Origin: JAVVHE01 sp038238915 | Lineage (GTDB): Bacteria; Pseudomonadota; Alphaproteobacteria; Sphingomonadales; Sphingomonadaceae | Assembly (NCBI GenBank): GCA_038238915.1 | Contig: JBBSFH010000002.1 | Location: 1-64,000, forward strand | Reading direction: 5' to 3' | Length of the DNA stretch: 64,000 nucleotides | Shown: in pieces, positions 34,456-43,721 of the stretch | Numbering within the stretch: position 1 is the first letter of the stretch | How the letters are laid out: each line of letters starts with the position of its first letter | Translations under genes and position numbers: made by a program | The notes under the pieces: generated by a model | What the model saw: only the letters and a program-made list of their open reading frames with translations | Told to the model about the DNA's origin: nothing | Database searches by the model: none

Positions 34456-35184
34456 ATGCGCACCATCGCCATTTTCAGTCTCAAAGGCGGCGTCGGCAAG
34501 ACGACCGTCGCGGTCAATCTCGCTTATGTGGCGGCGACGGCTGGCGCGCGGCGCACGCTGCTGTGGGATCTGGACGCACAGGGAGCCGCGAGCTTCATCC
34601 TCGGCGTCGATGAGCCTGCCAATACGCGCGCGCGCCGGTTGATCGCGCCCGGCGCGCGCGCGGCCGACGCGGTCCGGCCGACGGCAGTGCCTGGGCTACA
34701 TCTGCTCGCCGCCGATAAATCGCTGCGTCACCTCGAACGCCAATTGGCCGAGGACGGCGGCACCAACACGCTGCGGCGTGTGCTCGGCGAACTTGCGCCC
34801 TATTATGACCGCGTGATCCTCGATTGCCCGCCTGGCTTTTCCGCGATCGGCGAGCAGATTTTCCGCGCCGCCGATCTGATCGTCGAACCGATGCCCGCCG
34901 CCACGCTCGCCGAGCGGGCGCACCGCGCGCTGATCGAACATCTGGCCAAGCATCACGGCGGCAACCCGCCCGTGTTGCCGGTGTTTTCGATGCTCGATCG
35001 CCGTCGCAACCTGCACCGCGCTGCGCTCGACGCCTTCCCCGAGCGGGTCGCGCTGCCCTACGCGAGCAGCATCGAGCGAATGGCGCACGAGCGGCTCGCG
35101 CTCGGTGCGCTTGCGCCCGGATCGCTCCCGGCGCAGGCTTTCGTCGAACTCTGGGCCGAAACCGAACGCCGCCTCATCGGGTAA
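34456..35184 (+). CDS. ParA-like P-loop ATPase, orphan
   Basis: A 242-residue MinD/ParA-type ATPase. The deviant Walker A is KGGVGKTT starting at residue 10, preceded by IAIFSL; LLWDLDAQGAAS and VILDCPPGFSAIGEQ are the switch regions. It has no ParB partner and no parS-like repeats beside it, so it probably positions something other than the chromosome, or acts as a regulator. A TTG at 34453 lies directly before the ATG; the ATG is preferred. Confidence 0.82.
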   Translation: MRTIAIFSLKGGVGKTTVAVNLAYVAATAGARRTLLWDLDAQGAASFILGVDEPANTRARRLIAPGARAADAVRPTAVPGLHLLAADKSLRHLERQLAEDGGTNTLRRVLGELAPYYDRVILDCPPGFSAIGEQIFRAADLIVEPMPAATLAERAHRALIEHLAKHHGGNPPVLPVFSMLDRRRNLHRAALDAFPERVALPYASSIERMAHERLALGALAPGSLPAQAFVELWAETERRLIG

Positions 35185-35308
35185 CGGTAGCGCAACGATC
35201 TGGTACGTGTAGATCGGACGGCAACTTGCCGGTTTGCAGTTGCGGCGCGACCGGCTATCGGCCCGGTCGCGGCAGTGTGTTGCCCGCGCCCAACGAGGAC
35301 CGCGTTCC

Positions 35309-36352
35309 ATGACTCCTGCCCGCCTCGCGCTTCTGGCGATCGCCGCCGCGACAATATCGGCGTGCGCGACGACCGCGCATTATGGCAGTGATCGCATCGC
35401 GCTGAAGGATCCGCTCGAGAAGCTCAACCGCAAGGTCTACGCCTTCGATCGCGCGATCGACAAAGCGGCGATCCGCCCTGCTGCCAAGGTTTATATCAAG
35501 GTCGTCCCCGAAGCGGGGCGACGCGGCATCAACAATTTCTTCAATAACGTCGAAGAGCCGCGCAATTTCGTCAATGCGGTTTTGCAGGGCAAGCCCAAGG
35601 TGGCGCTGCGTACACTCGCACGTTTCATCATCAATACCACGCTCGGCGTCGGCGGCTTCGCGGATCATGCGACCGGCTGGGGCCTGCCCGAGCAGAAGGA
35701 AGATTTCGGCCAGACGTTCGCGGTTTGGGGGATTGGCAGCGGCCCGTATCTGGTGCTGCCGCTGCTGGGCCCCTCGACGCTGCGCGACGCGGCGGGGCGC
35801 GGCGCGGAAGTCGCGGGCGGCGATCCGTTCGACTACGCCATTGGCCGCCTGCACCTGCGCTGGTATGTGGAATATCCAGGTATTACCATCCCCCGCCTGC
35901 TCGATGTGCGTGCCGAGCTGCTCGATACCGCCGACAAGCTGCTGAACGGCAGCGCAGACGAATATGCGACGGTGCGATCGGCCTTCCTTCAGAGCCGCCG
36001 CAACGAGATTTACGATGGCACGCCGCCCGACGACGATGATTCGGCCTCGCCCGCTGACATGGCGTCTCCGGCAGATGCGCCTGGAACTGCTGTGACGCCC
36101 CCGCCACCTCCACCGCAGGCCGATGCTCCGCTCAACGTCGATCCGGGTCCGGTCGCGGTTGCGCCTTCGACGCTTGCGGTTGCTTCGATCGCCTCCAGCG
36201 ATCCCGCGCTCAATATTGATCGCGGCGCGGTGGCGGCTGCTCCGTCCCCGCTGGATGCGGCGACCCGCTCGAATATCGATCCGGCGCTGAATGTCGATCC
36301 CGGCCCGCCGCTCAACGCGCCACCGACCAGCAATCCGGCCGCGCCGCAATGA
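35309..36352 (+). CDS. mlaA: MlaA/VacJ-family outer-membrane lipoprotein with repeat tail
   Basis: A 347-residue lipoprotein. The signal ends TISAC (lipobox). The MlaA core follows at about residues 30-235 (DPLEKLNRKVYAFDRAID, RGINNFFNNVEEP, RFIINTTLGVGGFADHA, GPYLVLPLLGPSTLRD), which removes phospholipids from the outer leaflet as part of the Mla system. The last 100 residues are an unusual Pro/Ala-rich tail with four degenerate copies of a LN(V/I)D-P-G type unit. Its stop overlaps the start of a tiny lipoprotein gene by four bases. Other mla genes are not in the window. Confidence 0.9.
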   Translation: MTPARLALLAIAAATISACATTAHYGSDRIALKDPLEKLNRKVYAFDRAIDKAAIRPAAKVYIKVVPEAGRRGINNFFNNVEEPRNFVNAVLQGKPKVALRTLARFIINTTLGVGGFADHATGWGLPEQKEDFGQTFAVWGIGSGPYLVLPLLGPSTLRDAAGRGAEVAGGDPFDYAIGRLHLRWYVEYPGITIPRLLDVRAELLDTADKLLNGSADEYATVRSAFLQSRRNEIYDGTPPDDDDSASPADMASPADAPGTAVTPPPPPPQADAPLNVDPGPVAVAPSTLAVASIASSDPALNIDRGAVAAAPSPLDAATRSNIDPALNVDPGPPLNAPPTSNPAAPQ

Positions 36353-36522
36353 GCCGGGCACTTGGGCTCGCGCTATTGCTCGTGGCGGGATGCAATGACC
36401 GTGCGCCTGTCACAAAGGCCAAGACGACGGACGCGGGCGAGCGCGCTGCGATCACCAAGGCGGACGCAGACGTCCGGGCGGCCGAGCAATCAACGAGCGG
36501 CGCGGTGGCTCCCGCGCGCTGA
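36349..36522 (+). CDS. Small lipoprotein, unknown function
   Basis: A 57-residue protein starting MSRALGLALLLVAGCND, with a clear lipobox (LVAGC, cysteine at 15) and a short charged, alanine-rich mature part of about 43 residues. Its ATG overlaps the mlaA stop (ATGA), which implies translational coupling and a possible accessory role beside MlaA. I do not recognise a family. It is shorter than common gene-calling limits. Confidence 0.65.
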   Translation: MSRALGLALLLVAGCNDRAPVTKAKTTDAGERAAITKADADVRAAEQSTSGAVAPAR

Positions 36523-36629
36523 CCGCTGCCCGCTGGCGGTTTGCAGGCTTCGCCGCGGCGTCTTGAACGCGGATTGGCGCTCGATCCGTGATGGGCAAGG
36601 GCCTGTCAGACGTCGCGAGCCACGAACGA

Positions 36630-36659
36630 AAAGGGCCGGGGATCGCTCCCCGGCCCTTT
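36630..36659. terminator. Strong hairpin terminator after groEL
   Basis: A perfect 13-base stem (AAAGGGCCGGGGA at 36630-36642 with its complement at 36647-36659) around a four-base TCGC loop. On the minus strand it ends in TTTTCG, suiting termination of groESL; it can also end the mlaA transcript from the other side. Confidence 0.8.
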
Positions 36660-36684
36660 CTGCGTTCGGTGGCGGACGCAGGAC

Positions 36685-38343
36685 TTAGAAGTCCATGTCG
36701 CCCATGCCGCCGCCCATGCCGCCCATGCCGCCGCCGCCCATGCCGCCGCCGCCCTTGGTGTCCTGGGGCAGTTCGGCGATCGTCGCTTCGGTGGTGATCA
36801 GCAGGCCCGCGACCGATGCCGCATCCTGCAGCGCGGTACGAACCACCTTGGTGGGATCGATCACGCCCGCTGCGACGAGGTCTTCGTAAACTTCAGTCTG
36901 CGCGTTGAAGCCGTAGTTCTCGTTATGCTGTTCGAGCAGCTTGCCCGCGACAACCGCGCCGTCATGGCCCGAGTTGTGCGCGATCTGGCGCACCGGGGAC
37001 TGGAGCGCACGGCGAACGATGTCGATCCCGCGCGTCTGGTCTTCGTTCGCACCCGTGAGGCCGTGCAATGCCTTGGTTGCGTAGAGAAGCGCCACGCCGC
37101 CACCGGCGACGATACCCTCTTCCACAGCAGCGCGCGTCGCGTGCAGCGCATCGTCGACACGATCCTTGCGCTCCTTGACCTCGACCTCGGACGATCCACC
37201 GACCTTGATCACGGCGACACCACCCGAAAGCTTGGCGAGACGCTCCTGGAGCTTCTCCTTGTCATAGTCGGACGTGGTCGTCTCGATCTGCGCCTTGATC
37301 TGCTCGATGCGGCCGGTGATCTGCTCCTTCTCGCCCGAACCGTCGACGATCGTGGTGTTGTCCTTGTCGATCGTGACCTTCTTCGCGCGGCCGAGCATCG
37401 GCAGCGTGACGTTCTCGAGCTTGATGCCCAGATCCTCGGAGATCATCTGACCCGCTGTGAGCACGGCGATGTCTTCGAGCATAGCCTTCCTGCGATCGCC
37501 GAAGCCCGGTGCCTTGACGGCCGCGACCTTGAGGCCGCCGCGCAGCTTGTTCACGACCAGCGTGGCCAGAGCCTCGCCCTCGACGTCCTCGGCGATGATC
37601 AGCAGCGGACGTGCGCTCTGTACAACCGCTTCGAGCACCGGCAGCAGCGCCTGCAGGTTCGAAAGCTTCTTCTCGTGGATCAGGATGTACGGGTTCTCAA
37701 GCTCGACCGACATCTTCTCGGGGTTGGTGATGAAGTACGGGCTCAGATAGCCGCGATCGAACTGCATGCCCTCGACGACTTCGAGCTCGAAATCCAGACC
37801 CTTGGCCTCCTCGACGGTGATCACGCCTTCCTTGCCGACCTTCTCCATCGCTTCGGCGATCTTGTGGCCAACTTCGGTATCGCCGTTCGCCGCGATCATG
37901 CCGACCTGGCCGATTTCAGCCGTCCCGGCCACGTCCTTCGAACGCGCCTTCAGATTGGCGACCACCTTGGTGACTGCGAGATCGATGCCGCGCTTCAGAT
38001 CCATCGGGTTGATCCCCGCCGCAACCGAACGCAGGCCCTCACGCACGATCGCCTGGGCGAGCACGGTGGCGGTGGTGGTGCCGTCGCCGGCGAGATCGTT
38101 GGTCTTGGACGCGACCTCGCGCAGCATCTGTGCGCCGATGTTCTGATACTTGTCCTTGAGTTCGATTTCCTTCGCAACCGTCACACCGTCCTTGGTGATG
38201 CGCGGCGCACCGAAGCTCTTCTCGATGACGACGTTGCGGCCCTTGGGGCCGAGCGTCACCTTGACCGCGTTGGCGAGGATATCGACGCCTTCGAGGATGC
38301 GTTCGCGGGCATCGCGCCCGAATTTGACTTCCTTGGCTGCCAT
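36685..38343 (-). CDS. groEL: Chaperonin GroEL
   Basis: A 552-residue 60-kDa chaperonin. AAKEVKFGRDARERILEG at the N-terminus, the ATP-binding VTLGPKGRNVV and DGTTTATVLA, and a C-terminal Gly-Met-rich tail (GGMGGGMGDMDF) are all present, so it is the canonical folding type. It lies 44 bases after groES in a CIRCE-controlled operon and is followed by a strong terminator. Confidence 0.98.
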   Translation of the reverse strand: MAAKEVKFGRDARERILEGVDILANAVKVTLGPKGRNVVIEKSFGAPRITKDGVTVAKEIELKDKYQNIGAQMLREVASKTNDLAGDGTTTATVLAQAIVREGLRSVAAGINPMDLKRGIDLAVTKVVANLKARSKDVAGTAEIGQVGMIAANGDTEVGHKIAEAMEKVGKEGVITVEEAKGLDFELEVVEGMQFDRGYLSPYFITNPEKMSVELENPYILIHEKKLSNLQALLPVLEAVVQSARPLLIIAEDVEGEALATLVVNKLRGGLKVAAVKAPGFGDRRKAMLEDIAVLTAGQMISEDLGIKLENVTLPMLGRAKKVTIDKDNTTIVDGSGEKEQITGRIEQIKAQIETTTSDYDKEKLQERLAKLSGGVAVIKVGGSSEVEVKERKDRVDDALHATRAAVEEGIVAGGGVALLYATKALHGLTGANEDQTRGIDIVRRALQSPVRQIAHNSGHDGAVVAGKLLEQHNENYGFNAQTEVYEDLVAAGVIDPTKVVRTALQDAASVAGLLITTEATIAELPQDTKGGGGMGGGGMGGMGGGMGDMDF

Positions 38344-38387
38344 TTCGTGTGTTCCTTATCTAGATTGGATTTGAAGCGTGCGGAGCG

Positions 38388-38681
38388 TTACTTGGAGACG
38401 ATCCCCAGAACGTCGCTCTCCTTCATGATGATCAGATCCTCGCCGCCGAGCTTGACCTCGGTGCCGCTCCACTTGCCGAAGAGGATCTTGTCACCCGCCT
38501 TCAGTTCGGTCGGGTTCAGATTGCCATTCTCATGGCGCGTGCCTGGGCCAACGGCCACGACCTCGCCCTCCTGGGGCTTTTCCTTGACGGTATCGGGGAT
38601 GATGATGCCACCGGCGGTCTTCTCGTCGGCTTCGATACGACGCACGAGCACGCGGTCGTGCAAGGGGCGGAAGTTATTCAT
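38388..38681 (-). CDS. groES: Co-chaperonin GroES
   Basis: A 97-residue GroES with PLHDRVLVRRIEADEKTAGG, the mobile-loop region GGIIIPDTVKEKP and VAVGPG. It caps the GroEL ring. It is the first gene of the operon, 21 bases downstream of a perfect CIRCE element. Confidence 0.98.
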   Translation of the reverse strand: MNNFRPLHDRVLVRRIEADEKTAGGIIIPDTVKEKPQEGEVVAVGPGTRHENGNLNPTELKAGDKILFGKWSGTEVKLGGEDLIIMKESDVLGIVSK

Positions 38682-38702
38682 GGGGTCTCCTGCGATTGGG
38701 GT

Positions 38703-38729
38703 TTAGCACTCGAGGATCGTGAGTGCTAA
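38703..38729. promoter_or_regulatory. CIRCE operator for HrcA
   Basis: TTAGCACTC (38703-38711), a nine-base spacer, and GAGTGCTAA (38721-38729) form an exact CIRCE element directly before groES. HrcA repression released by heat shock is established for this element in alphaproteobacteria. Confidence 0.97.
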
Positions 38730-38780
38730 CGGAGCAGCAGATGGCGCGCGCACGACGAACTGTCAACCGCCGTTCATCCG

Positions 38781-39548
38781 TCAAATCAGCCGACTAAAGC
38801 TCCCCAGCTTCTTCGCCACCAGCCGTGCAGCTTTCACGTCGCCGCGCGCCAACAGCGCGAGCACCTCGTTGCCGCCGCGCTGCGCGGTCGCCTCGACCGC
38901 CTCGCGCGGCCGGATGCGCGCCGCCTGTTCGAGCAGCGCGCGAGCGCGCGTCGCCGAATCGGCATCGATGCGCAGCAGCAGGCAGCCATGATAGGTGAAC
39001 GGGATCGGATTGCGCGGATCGAGCCGCTCGGCGGTTTCGAACGCCTTGTCCATCGCGGACACCTTCGCGCCCAGCGCAATGCTCGCCATCATGCGGCCGA
39101 GTTGATCAACCGCCTCGCCGTTCCACGCCCCAAGCCCTAGCCACGCTTCAACCCGCTGGGGGTCCGACTTGGCGAGTTGCTCGAACAACGCATGCGCCTG
39201 GCCCGCCAACTTGGGACTATTAGTCAGCGTCGCACGGTAGCCGATGCCCGATCCGCGCTGGAACAACGCATCGTAGCTGGCGGGATCGATCCGCAACGCC
39301 GCGTCGGCATCATTCTCGCCCTGCAGCACCAGCGCCTTCGCCTCGGCGCGATCGGTGGTCATGAACGCCGCGCGCGTCAGTTCCGCGCGCGCGGCGATGG
39401 CGAGGCTTCTGGGCGTGTGTTCCACACGGCCGATTTCGGCCGCAGCCGCGTAATTGCCCGCGCGAAACAGCGTAACTGCGTCCGCGTGCGTTGCCAGGGG
39501 CGTTGCGCCGATCAATAATGCGGCAGCCGCCACTGCGGCAAACCTCAC
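38781..39548 (-). CDS. Exported TPR-like protein
   Basis: A 255-residue protein with a signal peptide (ending near THADA) and helical repeat-like segments: LFRAGNYAAAAEIGRV, DADAALRIDPASYDALFQRG, LAKSDPQRVEAWLGLGAWNG and AERLDPRNPIPFTYHG, which look like divergent TPR units. No enzymatic motif. The start is GTG at 39548, overlapping the lysK stop (GTGA), so it is translationally linked to lysK although function is unknown. Confidence 0.7.
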   Translation of the reverse strand: MRFAAVAAAALLIGATPLATHADAVTLFRAGNYAAAAEIGRVEHTPRSLAIAARAELTRAAFMTTDRAEAKALVLQGENDADAALRIDPASYDALFQRGSGIGYRATLTNSPKLAGQAHALFEQLAKSDPQRVEAWLGLGAWNGEAVDQLGRMMASIALGAKVSAMDKAFETAERLDPRNPIPFTYHGCLLLRIDADSATRARALLEQAARIRPREAVEATAQRGGNEVLALLARGDVKAARLVAKKLGSFSRLI

Positions 39549-41101
39549 GCCAACGCCTCGGCGATCAGCTTCCTTGTGGCGTCGATTCCGTAGAGCGCGA
39601 TGAACGATCCCATGCGTGGTCCTTGCTCGGCCCCCAGCAGCGTTTCGTAGAGTCCTTTGAACCATTCGCGCAAAGGTTCGATCCCCGAGGCCTTCCCCGC
39701 CTCATAGACCTCGTACTGAATGGCCTCCGCCTGAACGTCGGGCGGGAGTGCGGCAAGCCGCTGATCGAGTGCGATCAGCGCTTCGCGCTCAATCTCGGAC
39801 GGGGCACGACGCCGAAGCGTCGGTGCGATCACATCGCGGTAATAGGCGAGCGCGCCATCCATCAATTGATCGAGCAGCGGCTGATCGCCCGGCGTCAGCC
39901 CGAGGTTGCGCGTGACGAAGCCCCACAGCACCGCCTTGTCGCTGGTCGCAGCCGCCGCCACCAGATTGAGGAGCAACGCGAAACTGATCGGTGGAAGTTC
40001 CTGAGGTGGCTGGCCGTTGTGGATATGGTGCACCGGATTGCCGAGCTGCTGTTCCAACGGTTGCCCCGGATATTTGCCCACCGCCTCCCAATATTCGTCG
40101 ACCGCCTTGGGGATCACATCCAGGTGCAGCCGCTTCGCCTTTCGTGGCTCGCGGTACATGAAGAAACCCAGCGTGGGCGGCGCCGCGTACGCCAGCCACT
40201 CCTCAATCGTCAGGCCGTTGCCCTTAGATTTGCTGATCTTCGCACCCCCGGCATCGAGGAACAGCTCGTAATTGAACCCCTCGGGCGGTCGCGCGCCGAG
40301 GATGCGGCAAATCTTGGAGGATTGCGTGACGCTATCGATCAGATCCTTTCCCGCCATTTCGTAGTCGACGCCGAGCGCCACCCAGCGCATCGCCCAATCG
40401 ACCTTCCATTGCAGCTTGGCGTGACCACCGGTGACGAGCGTTTCATACGCCGCACCCGTATCGGGATCGCTCCATGCGATCCGATCTTCGCCGATCGGCG
40501 CGGTTGGAACCTGCATCACCACTCCGGTTTCGGGATGGATCGGCAAAAACGGGCTGTAAGTCGCGCGCCGCTCGGGGCCGAGCGTCGGCAGCATCACCCC
40601 CTGGATCGTATCGAACTGCGCCAGCACGTGCTTCAGCGCGGCGTCGAAGCGACCCGCCCGGTAGCATAGGGTGGACGATAAAAACTCATATTCGAAGCCG
40701 AACATGTCAAGGAAAGCCCGAAGCCGCGCGTTGTTGGCTGCGGCGAAACTCTCGGCTTTGCCGAATGGATCGGGCACTTCGCTCAGCGGCCGCCCCAGAT
40801 AGCCCGCCAGCATCTCGCGGTTGGGCACATTTTCGGGAACCTTGCGCAGCCCGTCCATATCGTCGCTGTATGCGATCAGCCGCGTGGGCTGGTCCGAGAG
40901 CGACTGGAACGCGTGGCGCACCATCGTGGTGCGCGCGACCTCACCAAACGTGCCGATGTGCGGCAGGCCAGACGGGCCGTAGCCGGTCTCGAACACGATC
41001 GCACCGTCCTTGGCAGGCCGCGCGAGCAGCTTGCGCGCTTCCTCATAAGGCCATGCTCTGGAAACTTGCGCAGCGGCGCGGAGTTCGGGTGTGATGGTCA
41101 T
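39545..41101 (-). CDS. lysK: Class I lysyl-tRNA synthetase
   Basis: A 518-residue class I (LysK-type) synthetase charging tRNA-Lys. The HIGH-like motif is PHIGT in GYGPSGLPHIGTFGEVA and the KMSKS-like motif is KISKSKGNG. Class I LysRS is typical of archaea and alphaproteobacteria; no class II lysS is seen here. ATG at 41101. It is followed by an overlapping TPR-like gene. Confidence 0.95.
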   Translation of the reverse strand: MTITPELRAAAQVSRAWPYEEARKLLARPAKDGAIVFETGYGPSGLPHIGTFGEVARTTMVRHAFQSLSDQPTRLIAYSDDMDGLRKVPENVPNREMLAGYLGRPLSEVPDPFGKAESFAAANNARLRAFLDMFGFEYEFLSSTLCYRAGRFDAALKHVLAQFDTIQGVMLPTLGPERRATYSPFLPIHPETGVVMQVPTAPIGEDRIAWSDPDTGAAYETLVTGGHAKLQWKVDWAMRWVALGVDYEMAGKDLIDSVTQSSKICRILGARPPEGFNYELFLDAGGAKISKSKGNGLTIEEWLAYAAPPTLGFFMYREPRKAKRLHLDVIPKAVDEYWEAVGKYPGQPLEQQLGNPVHHIHNGQPPQELPPISFALLLNLVAAAATSDKAVLWGFVTRNLGLTPGDQPLLDQLMDGALAYYRDVIAPTLRRRAPSEIEREALIALDQRLAALPPDVQAEAIQYEVYEAGKASGIEPLREWFKGLYETLLGAEQGPRMGSFIALYGIDATRKLIAEALA

Positions 41102-41166
41102 TCGCCGACGGTTATAGCCGCGACGAGCGACTGGGATACCCCAACCCCGACGAAGGGTCGATCGCC

Positions 41167-41589
41167 ATCACGCTCTTCACGATCGGCTATGCGAACGCGA
41201 CGCAGGACGAGGTGATAACCCTGCTGAGCAACGCCGGAGTTACCCGCGTGATCGATGTCCGCGCGATCGCCGCATCGCGGCGGCCGGGCTTTTCCAAAAC
41301 CAGTCTGGCCGCATCGCTGGTCGCGCAAGGGATCGAGTACATCCACCTGCGTGCGCTGGGCACGCCGCGCAACGGCCGCGAGGCCGCGCGCGCGGGCCGG
41401 ATCGACGAACTGCGCGCGATTTACCGAGCCCATCTCGCCGAGCCGGCCACCCAAAGCGCTCTGCTCGAAGCGGCCGATCTGGTCCGCGCCAAGCCGAGCG
41501 CGCTGCTGTGCTACTGCGCGATTGCGGATCACTGCCACCGGCACGTGATCGCGCCGCTCCTGGGAGCGGACGCGATCGTCGATCTGTGA
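41167..41589 (+). CDS. DUF488 protein with a non-AUG apparent start
   Basis: A DUF488-family protein of about 140 residues. The family N-terminus (TxGYA...) is present as LFTIGYANATQDEVITLLS, then VTRVIDVRA, RRPGFSK and CYCAIADHCHRHV with cysteines and histidines near the C-terminus. The conserved start is encoded from about 41167, but the only ATG/GTG/TTG in frame is a GTG at 41212, which would delete TIGYA; an in-frame TGA lies at 41092. An ATC at 41167, with GAAGGG about nine bases before it, sits exactly where ATG is expected. It may use AUC, be truncated, or reflect a base error. Function unknown. Confidence 0.7.
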   Translation: MTLFTIGYANATQDEVITLLSNAGVTRVIDVRAIAASRRPGFSKTSLAASLVAQGIEYIHLRALGTPRNGREAARAGRIDELRAIYRAHLAEPATQSALLEAADLVRAKPSALLCYCAIADHCHRHVIAPLLGADAIVDL

Positions 41590-41602
41590 GGAAGCGCGGG
41601 GG

Positions 41603-41920
41603 TCAGTCGGGGTTCTTGCCCTCGGCCTTGTTCTCCAGCACCGCGCCGGTCTTGGCATCCACGCCGACTTCGTACTTCTTGCCCTTGCCGGTGATGTCGA
41701 ACGAGTAACGCAGACCGCTACCGCCCGCTTCCTTCTCCAGTTCCTGATCGGTGATCTTGCCAGGCTGCGACTTGAGCGCCGTCGCGCGCGCGGTACCGAG
41801 ATTGACAGTTGCCTCGCTGGCCAACTCGGCACCCTTCATCGGGTGCGCGGGCTTTGCCGACGCAACGCCCGCCACGGCGACCAAAGATACGGCGGCGGCA
41901 ATGAAAGTTAAACGGCGCAT
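41603..41920 (-). CDS. Exported PepSY-domain protein
   Basis: A 105-residue protein with a Sec signal ending GVASA, followed by one PepSY domain (ATALKSQPGKITDQELEKEAGGSG, YSFDITGKGKKYEVGVDAKTG). PepSY modules often inhibit peptidases or bind cell-wall or metal-related partners in the periplasm. It stands alone, convergent with the DUF488 gene. Confidence 0.8.
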   Translation of the reverse strand: MRRLTFIAAAVSLVAVAGVASAKPAHPMKGAELASEATVNLGTARATALKSQPGKITDQELEKEAGGSGLRYSFDITGKGKKYEVGVDAKTGAVLENKAEGKNPD

Positions 41921-42009
41921 GAACGGTCCTCCATGAGGCAGGTCGCCTCTACCGCTCAAGTAAGTACGCCTCGATCGATTGTAAGTTGGCCGCTGCGAAT
42001 GATGATTAT

Positions 42010-43638
42010 TTAAACTAACCGGCTTTGCTTTACCGCCGCCGCAATGAAACTGGCGAACAGCGGGTGTGGGTCGAACGGCTTGCTCTTCAGCTCGGGGTGG
42101 AACTGCACCCCGATAAACCACGGATGATCGGGCCGCTCGACCACCTCGGGCAGCAGCCCGTCGGGGGACAAGCCGCTGAACACCAGCCCGGTCGCCTCCA
42201 GCCGCTCGCGGTAGGCGGCGTTGATCTCGTAGCGGTGGCGATGGCGCTCGCTAATCCGTGTGCCGCCATAGATAGCGGCCGCATGGCTGTTACCGCCGAG
42301 CACCGCCTCATACGCGCCCAGCCGCATTGTGCCGCCCATATCGCCCCCCTCGCGGCGGACCTGCAGGCCCGCAGGCCCCATCCACTCGGTGATCAGCCCC
42401 ACCACGGGCTCATCGGTGGGGCCGAATTCGGTCGAGTTTGCGGCGGTCACCCCCGCCAGATCGCGTGCGGCCTCGATGGTGGCGAGCTGCATCCCCAGGC
42501 ACACGCCGAAGAACGGTACCTTTCTCTCGCGTGCAAACCGCACCGCCGCGATCTTGCCCTCGCTGCCGCGCTCGCCGAAGCCGCCGGGCACGAGGATCGC
42601 GTGCATCGGTTCGAGTTCGGCCGCCACATCGTCGCGCGCGAAGGCTTCCGCATCCACCCAGCGGACGTTGACCTTGACGCGGTTGGCGATGCCGCCATGC
42701 ACCAGCGCCTCCTGCAGCGATTTATACGCATCGCGCAGGCCCACATATTTGCCGACGACGCCGATGGTGACCTCGCCCTCGGGGTGCGCGAGCCGTTCGC
42801 TGATCGCCTCCCAGCGCGCAACGTTGGGCGCGGGCGCGTCTGCAATGGCAAACACCGCGATCACCTGATCGTCGAGACCCGCTGCGTGATACTGGAGCGG
42901 CACGTCGTAGATGCTCGCCGCATCGAGCGCGGGGATCACCGCTTCTGCGCGCACGTTGCAAAATAGCGCGATCTTGGCGCGCTCGGCCTCGGGCAGCGGG
43001 TGTTCGCAGCGGCACACCAGAATGTGCGGCTGGATTCCAAGCGCGCGCAGTTCGGCGACGCTGTGCTGGGTGGGCTTGGTCTTCAGCTCCCCCGCGGCAG
43101 CGATATAGGGCACCAGCGTTACATGGATGAACAGCGCGCGCGCCGTGCCGAGTTCGTTGCCCAGCTGCCGGATCGCCTCGATGAACGGCAGCGATTCGAT
43201 ATCGCCGACCGTGCCGCCGATCTCGCACAGGACGAAATCGAGGCCTTCGGTCTCGGCAGAGGCGAACGCCTTGATCGCGTCGGTGACGTGCGGGATCACC
43301 TGCACCGTCGCGCCCAGATAGTCGCCGCGCCGCTCGCGCGCGATGATGTCCGAATAGATGCGGCCGCTGGTGACGTTATCGGACGCGCGCGAGGGCACGC
43401 CCGTGAAACGCTCATAGTGGCCGAGATCGAGATCGGTCTCCGCGCCGTCGTCGGTCACATAGACTTCGCCGTGCTGGTAGGGCGACATCGTGCCTGGATC
43501 GACGTTGAGGTAGGGATCGAACTTGCGGATGCGGACGGTGTAGCCGCGCGCCTGCAGCAGCGCCGCCAGCGAGGCGGCCATCAGGCCCTTGCCAAGCGAA
43601 GAGACCACGCCGCCGGTGATGAAAATGAACCGGGTCAT
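42010..43638 (-). CDS. pyrG: CTP synthase
   Basis: A 542-residue enzyme making CTP from UTP, ATP and glutamine. The synthase domain starts FIFITGGVVSSLGKGLMAAS; the amidotransferase domain has the catalytic cysteine C380 in FFGVCLGMQLA, with the histidine and glutamate near the C-terminus in GVQFHPELKSKP. Length is normal. It lies 83 bases downstream of secG on the same strand. Confidence 0.97.
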   Translation of the reverse strand: MTRFIFITGGVVSSLGKGLMAASLAALLQARGYTVRIRKFDPYLNVDPGTMSPYQHGEVYVTDDGAETDLDLGHYERFTGVPSRASDNVTSGRIYSDIIARERRGDYLGATVQVIPHVTDAIKAFASAETEGLDFVLCEIGGTVGDIESLPFIEAIRQLGNELGTARALFIHVTLVPYIAAAGELKTKPTQHSVAELRALGIQPHILVCRCEHPLPEAERAKIALFCNVRAEAVIPALDAASIYDVPLQYHAAGLDDQVIAVFAIADAPAPNVARWEAISERLAHPEGEVTIGVVGKYVGLRDAYKSLQEALVHGGIANRVKVNVRWVDAEAFARDDVAAELEPMHAILVPGGFGERGSEGKIAAVRFARERKVPFFGVCLGMQLATIEAARDLAGVTAANSTEFGPTDEPVVGLITEWMGPAGLQVRREGGDMGGTMRLGAYEAVLGGNSHAAAIYGGTRISERHRHRYEINAAYRERLEATGLVFSGLSPDGLLPEVVERPDHPWFIGVQFHPELKSKPFDPHPLFASFIAAAVKQSRLV

Positions 43639-43721
43639 GGGCGACGAGCCTTAGGGCACCTGCCGTGAACGGCAAAGCCCTGCGGCATCATCCGTTGGCG
43701 GTGTTCGCCGCGAACGAGAGG

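Noticed and set aside
34456..35184. Chromosome-partitioning parA locus
   Set aside because: No parB and no parS-like repeats are nearby, so I call only an orphan ParA-like ATPase.
36925..38706. Long plus-strand frame opposite groESL
   Set aside because: It mirrors groEL/groES codons and has no recognisable protein features.
39826..39840. TGCGATCACA in lysK as another operator
   Set aside because: It is 9/10 only, lies deep in coding sequence of an unrelated gene, and such matches are expected occasionally by chance.
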